DNA of 5,547 bases from an uncultured Clostridia bacterium (lineage in GTDB: Bacteria > Bacillota > Clostridia > Oscillospirales > Acutalibacteraceae), in contig CAMFTS010000068.1 in NCBI GenBank assembly GCA_945988915.1, positions 1 to 5,547 on the forward strand, written 5' to 3'. The position numbers were made by a program, and so were the translations under genes. The notes below the pieces were generated by a model. The model was not told where the DNA came from and did not search any database. It worked only from the letters and a program-made list of their open reading frames with translations. Positions 1 to 4,038 of this stretch are shown here, one piece after another (the stretch's first letter is position 1; each line of letters begins with the position of its first letter).

Positions 1-4
1 TCAC

Positions 5-18
5 TCGCCGAAAGGCGA
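5..18. repeat. Short GC-rich hairpin with GAAA loop
   Basis: TCGCC (5-9) and GGCGA (14-18) are perfect inverted repeats around GAAA. Read on the plus strand this is a GNRA-type tetraloop hairpin. It is flanked by CACTC (2-6), which can pair with GAGTG (31-35), so a longer fold is possible. It lies beyond the probable MATE terminator. It could belong to a gene left of the window or to a dispersed intergenic repeat; the window edge prevents a decision. Confidence 0.4.
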
Positions 19-53
19 ATAAAACTGCGTGAGTGTCCAGAGGTCCCCACGCA
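19..53 (-). terminator. Probable Rho-independent terminator of the MATE gene
   Basis: On the minus strand, about 20 bases after the MATE stop codon, TGCGTG and CACGCA (plus-strand 48-53 and 26-31) form a perfect 6-bp stem. The sequence GTTTTAT (25 down to 19) follows at once. The loop of about 16 bases is long and may fold further. The stem, position and U-rich tail fit an intrinsic terminator, although the tail is short. The same bases can also be part of a larger nested repeat structure. Confidence 0.45.
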
Positions 54-72
54 TTTACAACTCTGTTTTTTA

Positions 73-1428
73 TCATAATAAATGTTTTGTTTTTATTTCC
101 TTGCAGTATCTGAAGCAGAAAATCAGCGACAGTACTGTTGAAACTGACCATCCCATAGGCCACGCCGTCCATATTCCCGTTGCACCGAGCGCGGTGTTTG
201 AAAGAATAAATGCGAGTACAACTCTTAATACCAGGTCTGTAAATGTTGCAAACATAAACCGGTTCATTTTTTCGGCGCCTCGTAAAATACCGTCGGCAAT
301 AAGCTTTGTTGAAACAACGAAATAGAACGGAGCAAGAATTTTAAGAATTCGTATGCCTGTCTGCATTGCGATTCCCTCTGTATCGTTAATGAAAATCAGA
401 ATCAGATACTTGCCGAGGAATAAATATGCTAAAGAAAATACAGAGCCTAACGCAACTACAAGTCTAACGCCTGCTTTAAAGCCGGGATAAATTCTGTCAA
501 ATTTTTCTGCTCCTAAATTCTGCGCCGTATAGTTTGACATTCCGTTGCCGATAGTCATAAATGAGGTGATTACAAGATTGTTAAGCTTTATTGCTGCAGA
601 ATATCCTGCGATAACTCCTGAGCCGAAAGTGTTGATAATACCTTGAATTATGATGTTTCCGACAGAAACAAAGGTCTGCTGTAAAATGCTCGGAATTGCT
701 ATTTCCGAAATTTTTCCTAACAATATCCAAGAGAATTTTTTGACTTTTCCCTCGGTTTTTATTTTTCTTAATCTCTTAAAAACAAAAAGTAAAGCAAGTA
801 TACAACTGACGCCCTGACAAAGAAAAGTTGCCCATGCTACACCGTCAACACCTCGGGTAAATATGCTTCTGAGTGAAGTCGTAAACAGTATATCCATCCC
901 GATATTTGAAAGCGACGAGCACATCAGAAAACAGAACGGAGTTTTTGAGTCACCGAGCGCCGAGAAAATACCGGTTGCAATATTGTAGTAAAAAACGAAC
1001 GGCAGACCCAATATGTAAATATCAAGATAAAGCTTTGAATCGGCTATAATATTTTCGGGAGTGTTGATTATATGCAGTAAATCTTTTCCGAAGAATATAC
1101 CTACTGCCATTAAAACGCCGCACAGAATACCGCTTGCAATCAAGGCTGTATATACTGCCGTTTTCAAATCGTTATATCTTTTTGCACCGAAAAGATTTGA
1201 AACGATTACCGAGCAGCCTATGTTACAGCCAAAGGCGAAGGCAATGAAAAAAAGTGTAATTTCATAGCTGTTTCCGACAGAGGCGAGAGCGTCTTCACCG
1301 ACAAACTTGCCTGCTACAAAGCTGTCTGCAATGTTATATAACTGTTGAAAAATTATACTTCCGAAAAGCGGCAGACAAAATCTGAAAAGCACAGTGCTTG
1401 GCTTGCCTACTGTTAAATCCTTGTTCAT
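73..1428 (-). CDS. MATE-family multidrug/cation antiporter
   Basis: This is an inner-membrane exporter of the MATE family (MOP superfamily), which ejects drugs or other cationic compounds in exchange for Na+ or H+; the substrate here is unknown. The protein is 451 residues, the usual size, and very hydrophobic, consistent with twelve helices. Two homologous halves are visible. VSNLFGAKR (77-84 region) in the first half is echoed by TAQNLGAEK (301-309) in the second, and the GD-containing stretch SALGDSKTP (about 156-163) by ILRGAEKMNR (381-390). The N-terminal FQQLYNIADSFVAGKFVG (27-44) is typical of clostridial MATE proteins. I start at the ATG at 1428 because AAGGA lies 9 bases upstream. 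An in-frame TTG at 1449 would add seven residues but has no ribosome site. The gene is transcribed away from the two-component system. A drug-export role fits its neighbours, but no functional link is proven. Confidence 0.93.
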   Translation of the reverse strand: MNKDLTVGKPSTVLFRFCLPLFGSIIFQQLYNIADSFVAGKFVGEDALASVGNSYEITLFFIAFAFGCNIGCSVIVSNLFGAKRYNDLKTAVYTALIASGILCGVLMAVGIFFGKDLLHIINTPENIIADSKLYLDIYILGLPFVFYYNIATGIFSALGDSKTPFCFLMCSSLSNIGMDILFTTSLRSIFTRGVDGVAWATFLCQGVSCILALLFVFKRLRKIKTEGKVKKFSWILLGKISEIAIPSILQQTFVSVGNIIIQGIINTFGSGVIAGYSAAIKLNNLVITSFMTIGNGMSNYTAQNLGAEKFDRIYPGFKAGVRLVVALGSVFSLAYLFLGKYLILIFINDTEGIAMQTGIRILKILAPFYFVVSTKLIADGILRGAEKMNRFMFATFTDLVLRVVLAFILSNTALGATGIWTAWPMGWSVSTVLSLIFCFRYCKEIKTKHLL

Positions 1429-1450
1429 TACCTGAAATCCTTCTTCCAAA

Positions 1451-1465
1451 TGTCATTCGTTGACA
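1451..1465. promoter_or_regulatory. Dyad TGTCA-N5-TGACA, possible operator
   Basis: TGTCA (1451-1455) and TGACA (1461-1465) are perfect inverted repeats separated by TTCGT. The right arm forms most of the TTGACA -35 of the rightward promoter, and the whole dyad lies in the predicted leader of the MATE transcript. A repressor bound here could block the rightward promoter. Part of the symmetry may simply come from the -35 sequence, so the operator role is an inference. Confidence 0.3.
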
Positions 1466-1488
1466 CCCAATCACTCGAATATTATAAT
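1460..1488 (+). promoter_or_regulatory. Perfect-consensus sigma-A promoter toward the regulator gene
   Basis: TTGACA (1460-1465) and TATAAT (1483-1488) are separated by exactly 17 bases, matching the housekeeping consensus at all twelve positions. Transcription would start near 1495 and give a leader of about 130 bases before the response regulator. No clear terminator is visible in that leader. This would give basal expression of the two-component genes. The -10 overlaps the -10 of the opposing MATE promoter. Confidence 0.7.
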
Positions 1489-1508
1489 ACAAAATAAAAG
1501 AATGTAAA
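1481..1508 (-). promoter_or_regulatory. Sigma-A promoter of the MATE gene
   Basis: On the minus strand TTTACA (plus-strand 1508-1503) is followed after 16 bases by a perfect TATAAT (1486-1481). Transcription would begin near 1474, leaving a leader of about 45 bases that contains the AAGGA ribosome site. The -10 shares ATAATA-type sequence with the rightward promoter, so polymerase cannot occupy both at once. Confidence 0.65.
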
Positions 1509-1562
1509 GTTTTTAAATGAAATTAAGCAAGAAATTTTGCCGACAGAAAAGGTAATATATTA

Positions 1563-1576
1563 TTACAAAACTGTAA
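1563..1576. promoter_or_regulatory. BceR-like operator palindrome upstream of the regulator gene
   Basis: TTACA-AAAC-TGTAA is a perfect inverted repeat with a 4-base centre. It fits TNACA-N4-TGTAA, the form reported for BceR-type response regulators. The larger block ACAAAACTGTAAT (1565-1577) recurs without change at 3284-3296 upstream of the ABC genes. The palindrome ends 23 bases before the extended -10 at 1597-1605. The natural reading is a binding site for the adjacent regulator, giving autoregulation. The identity of the binding protein is inferred from position and consensus. Confidence 0.6.
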
Positions 1577-1596
1577 TGGAATATTATTTACCGATA

Positions 1597-1605
1597 TGTT
1601 AAGAT
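1597..1605 (+). promoter_or_regulatory. Extended -10 (TGTTAAGAT) of a regulated promoter
   Basis: TG-T-TAAGAT matches an extended -10 element with hexamer TAAGAT at 1600-1605. The correctly spaced -35 region (about 1577-1582, TGGAAT) is poor, as expected for an activator-dependent promoter. The ten bases TGTTAAGATA are identical at 3327-3336 before the ABC operon. The start of transcription would be close to 1612, so this transcript would have a very short leader and the GAGGTGA ribosome site would be at its extreme 5' end. Confidence 0.5.
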
Positions 1606-1623
1606 ACATTTGAGGTGATATGA

Positions 1624-2295
1624 ATGAATATATTCGTACTTGAAGACGATATTGCAATCGGAATGGGACTATCATATTCGCTCGAAAACGAAGGCTACAG
1701 CGTCACACTTGCAAAAAGCATAAAAGAGGCAAAAGAAATTGTTTCTAAAAATAAATATTCATTATATTTGCTTGACCTGACTCTTCCCGACGGAAGCGGT
1801 TATGAAATATGTAAAACAGTAAAGGCGCAGGGCGAATTACCTGTAATTTTCCTTACTGCGTTTGATAATGAAATTAATGTAGTTACGGGCTTTGAGCTCG
1901 GTGCAGACGATTATATTTCAAAACCGTTCAGAGTTCGTGAATTACTCGCGAGAATCAAGTCTGTATTAAGGCGTTATACAAATGAAAATGCAGACGGAAA
2001 AATTGTAATTGACGATATGGTTGTAAATACCAATGAAGCAAAGGTTACCGTTAAAGATGAAGAAATAATACTGACCGCAATGGAATACAGACTGCTTCTG
2101 ACATTCCTGAACAACAGAGGCAAGGTGCTTACCCGACAAAAGCTTCTTGAAGAAATCTGGGATGTGGACGGAGATTTTGTAAACGACAATACATTGACCG
2201 TATATATTAAAAGGCTTCGTGACAAGGTTGAAGAAGACCCGAATGAACCTAAGCTCATTCAAACTGTCAGAGGTATGGGGTACATATTAAAATGA
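1624..2295 (+). CDS. OmpR/PhoB-family response regulator
   Basis: This is a cytoplasmic DNA-binding response regulator of 223 residues, normal for the family. The receiver domain (about 1-115) has the acidic pair D8/D9, phospho-acceptor D51 in LLDLTLPDGSG, switch residue T78 and the conserved K100-P101. The C-terminal winged-helix domain (about 127-222) shows the expected recognition-helix stretch NTLTVYIKRLRDKVE and ends in TVRGMGYILK. The ATG at 1624 has GAGGTGA (1612-1618) five bases upstream; the ATG at 1620 is out of frame. The stop codon overlaps the start of the kinase gene by four bases, so the two are translationally coupled partners. Two promoters precede it: a consensus one at 1460-1488 and a putatively self-activated one at 1563-1605. 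Targets are probably its own promoter and that of the ABC transporter. BceR-like is my best guess for the subfamily. Confidence 0.95.
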   Translation: MNIFVLEDDIAIGMGLSYSLENEGYSVTLAKSIKEAKEIVSKNKYSLYLLDLTLPDGSGYEICKTVKAQGELPVIFLTAFDNEINVVTGFELGADDYISKPFRVRELLARIKSVLRRYTNENADGKIVIDDMVVNTNEAKVTVKDEEIILTAMEYRLLLTFLNNRGKVLTRQKLLEEIWDVDGDFVNDNTLTVYIKRLRDKVEEDPNEPKLIQTVRGMGYILK

Positions 2296-3284
2296 AAAAT
2301 AAAGAGTTTAAACGGTATATAATTATTATGTGTGCTATTGCTTTAGCCGTTTCCGTAATTGTTTTCGTGATAAGCAAAATCTGCGGAGCGCTTTGCTTTA
2401 TGCTTTCGGCAATGCTTATTACTCTGTTCGTTATGCATGAAAAGGACAGACTTCAGCAGACGCAAATGCTGAATGATTATCTTTCACGGGTTTGCGCAGG
2501 GGATTACAGCCTTGACATCAGCGACAACGAAGAGGGCGAGTATTCCATTTTAAAAAACAATATTTATAAAGTAGTGGTAATGCTCCGTTCAACAAATGAA
2601 GCGCTTAAAAACGATCAGACGGCACTTACGGAATTCCTTGCAAATATCTCGCATCAGCTTAAAACTCCTCTTACGTCAATGATGGTTATGACTGATATTA
2701 TCAAGGACGAAGAGAGCAAAGAAAAGCGTGAAGAATTTTTGACCGTTATACAGAATCAGCTTGCTAAAATGAAATGGCTTATTTCCACGCTGTTAAAAAT
2801 TTCAAAGCTGGATGCAGGCACGGTTGAACTTGTAAATGCAGAATTTTCAATAATTAAGGCAGTTGACGAAAGCTTAAAGCCGTTTATGATAACTGCTGAC
2901 ATTAAAAATATAAAAATAATTAAAGAGCTTAAAGATTTCACCGTTAACGGCGATATGAACTGGACTGTCGAGGCAATTCAGAATATAATTAAAAACTGTC
3001 TTGAGCACACCAAAAACGGCGGCAAGCTTAATGTTACAAGTCATACAACAAGTATTTATGACGAGTTAGTTATTAAAGATAACGGATGCGGTATTACCAA
3101 AAAGGATTTGCCGCACATTTTCGAGAGGTTTTATCATGGTGAAAATGCTTCTGCCGACAGCGTAGGTATCGGCCTTGCGCTTTCGAAAGAAATTCTCTCA
3201 AAACAGAATGCAAAAATTGAAGTTGACAGCGAAGAGGGTATAGGCTCTGAATTCAGTATAAAATTCTACAAAGCAATAATATGA
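2292..3284 (+). CDS. Small intramembrane-sensing sensor histidine kinase
   Basis: This is a membrane sensor kinase of 330 residues that phosphorylates the regulator encoded just upstream. Two helices lie at about 9-28 and 31-49 with only a few residues between them, so there is essentially no outer sensing domain. This is the layout of BceS-like intramembrane-sensing kinases, many of which rely on a transporter for input. A linker follows, then the dimerisation domain with H121 in FLANISHQLKTPLTSM. The ATPase domain has an N box around NIIKNCLEHT (231-240), DNGCGI (263-268), FERFY (277-281) and VGIGLALSK (291-299). All catalytic motifs look intact. The ATG overlaps the regulator stop (ATGA). 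The stop codon lies within the first operator palindrome of the ABC promoter. The exact signal is unknown; cell-wall-active peptides are an inference from the neighbours. Confidence 0.93.
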   Translation: MKNKEFKRYIIIMCAIALAVSVIVFVISKICGALCFMLSAMLITLFVMHEKDRLQQTQMLNDYLSRVCAGDYSLDISDNEEGEYSILKNNIYKVVVMLRSTNEALKNDQTALTEFLANISHQLKTPLTSMMVMTDIIKDEESKEKREEFLTVIQNQLAKMKWLISTLLKISKLDAGTVELVNAEFSIIKAVDESLKPFMITADIKNIKIIKELKDFTVNGDMNWTVEAIQNIIKNCLEHTKNGGKLNVTSHTTSIYDELVIKDNGCGITKKDLPHIFERFYHGENASADSVGIGLALSKEILSKQNAKIEVDSEEGIGSEFSIKFYKAII

Positions 3285-3295
3285 CAAAACTGTAA
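3282..3295. promoter_or_regulatory. BceR-like operator 1 upstream of the ABC genes
   Basis: TGACA-AAAC-TGTAA fits TNACA-N4-TGTAA exactly and overlaps the stop codon of the kinase gene. Positions 3284-3296 are identical to 1565-1577 in the regulator promoter. The site ends 34 bases before the -10 hexamer at 3330. TGACAAAA (3282-3289) can also pair with TTTTGTCA (3300-3307), an 8-bp dyad, so some of the symmetry may reflect an alternative site arrangement or a weak RNA hairpin. Confidence 0.58.
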
Positions 3296-3304
3296 TTGTT
3301 TTTG

Positions 3305-3318
3305 TCACTAAACTGTAA
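3305..3318. promoter_or_regulatory. BceR-like operator 2 upstream of the ABC genes
   Basis: TCACT-AAAC-TGTAA matches TNACA-N4-TGTAA except for the last base of the left arm. It is a direct repeat of operator 1 at a 23-base offset: AAACTGTAATT is identical at 3287-3297 and 3310-3320. It covers the -35 region of the promoter whose -10 hexamer starts at 3330. An alternative reading is a PhoB-like direct repeat, TTGTCAC (3302-3308) and CTGTAAT (3313-3319), with 11-base phasing. Confidence 0.5.
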
Positions 3319-3326
3319 TTATGGAC

Positions 3327-3335
3327 TGTTAAGAT
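3327..3335 (+). promoter_or_regulatory. Extended -10 of the ABC operon promoter
   Basis: TGTTAAGAT provides an extended -10 with hexamer TAAGAT (3330-3335). It is identical to the element at 1597-1605, and both are followed by A. No good -35 is present at the right distance; the operator-like repeat occupies that place, suggesting activation by the regulator. The start site would be near 3342, just ahead of the ribosome site AAAGGAG (3345-3351). Confidence 0.5.
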
Positions 3336-3360
3336 ATAAAGCTGAAAGGAGCAATTAGCT

Positions 3361-4038
3361 ATGAAAATTCTTGAAACAAAAAATTTATCTAAAATATACG
3401 GTAAGGGCGAAACAGAGGTTAAAGCTCTTGACAGTGTATCCTTCAGCGTAGATCAAGGCGAATTTGTCGCTATAATCGGTCCGTCGGGTTCAGGAAAATC
3501 AACTCTTCTGCACATTTTGGGCGGTGTTGATACAGCAACCAGCGGTGAAGTAATAATAAACGGTACGGATATCAGCAAGCTTGACGAAACAGCACTTGCA
3601 GTTTTCAGACGCAGGCAAATAGGTCTTATTTATCAGTTCTACAATCTGATTCCTATTCTGACCGTCGAGGAAAACCTTACGCTTCCGCTGTTGCTTGACG
3701 GAAGAAAGCCTGATAAAGACCAGGTTTCATTCCTTGTTGAAAAGCTCGGAATAGAAAAGAGATTAAACCATCTGCCAAGCGAGCTTCCAGGCGGTCAGCA
3801 GCAGAGAGTGTCAATAGGCAGAGCGCTGCTGAATAATCCTGCACTCTTACTCGCGGACGAGCCGACAGGTAATCTTGACTCTGAGAACAGCAGAGAAATT
3901 ATTGAACTCCTCAGAAAGTTCAATAAAGAATATAAACAGACGGTTATCATCATTACTCATGACGAAAGAATTGCACTTTCCGCCGACAGAATTATTGAAA
4001 TTCAAGACGGCAGAATTATCAGAGATGAGGTGAGATAA
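3361..4038 (+). CDS. ABC transporter ATP-binding subunit (LolD/MacB/BceA type)
   Basis: This is the cytoplasmic ATPase that powers the adjacent FtsX-type permease. At 225 residues it has the normal length. Visible motifs are Walker A GPSGSGKST (40-48), Q-loop Q92 in YQFYNLIP, Walker B ALLLADEP (161-168) with catalytic E167, D-loop NLDS (171-174) and switch H200 in THDERIA. The LFA-type family traits EPTGNLDSENS and YQFYNLIP place it with the LolD/MacB/BceA exporters of the type VII (mechanotransmission) class. The signature motif reads LPGGQ (142-146) instead of LSGGQ, an unusual change at a residue that contacts ATP across the dimer. The ATG has AAAGGAG nine bases upstream. Its stop TAA directly abuts the permease GTG start. 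Its promoter carries the same operator block as the regulator gene. Likely role: expelling or releasing an envelope-active compound. Confidence 0.94.
   Translation: MKILETKNLSKIYGKGETEVKALDSVSFSVDQGEFVAIIGPSGSGKSTLLHILGGVDTATSGEVIINGTDISKLDETALAVFRRRQIGLIYQFYNLIPILTVEENLTLPLLLDGRKPDKDQVSFLVEKLGIEKRLNHLPSELPGGQQQRVSIGRALLNNPALLLADEPTGNLDSENSREIIELLRKFNKEYKQTVIIITHDERIALSADRIIEIQDGRIIRDEVR

Noticed and set aside
29..325. Plus-strand open frame of 98 codons overlapping the end of the MATE gene
   Set aside because: It is antisense to a clear MATE coding region, has no ribosome site and its protein shows no family character.
1447..1449. TTG start that would lengthen the MATE protein by seven residues
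   Set aside because: No Shine-Dalgarno sequence precedes it, whereas the ATG at 1428 has AAGGA at good spacing.
1517..1555. Micro-ORF of 12 codons (MKLSKKFCRQKR) in the leader of the rightward promoter
   Set aside because: It has only a weak AAAG upstream and no recognisable attenuation structure. A basic 12-residue frame is expected by chance in such sequence.
1966..2262. Minus-strand open frames opposite the response regulator
   Set aside because: They are shadows of a well-supported gene with all receiver and winged-helix motifs. They have no promoter or ribosome site of their own.
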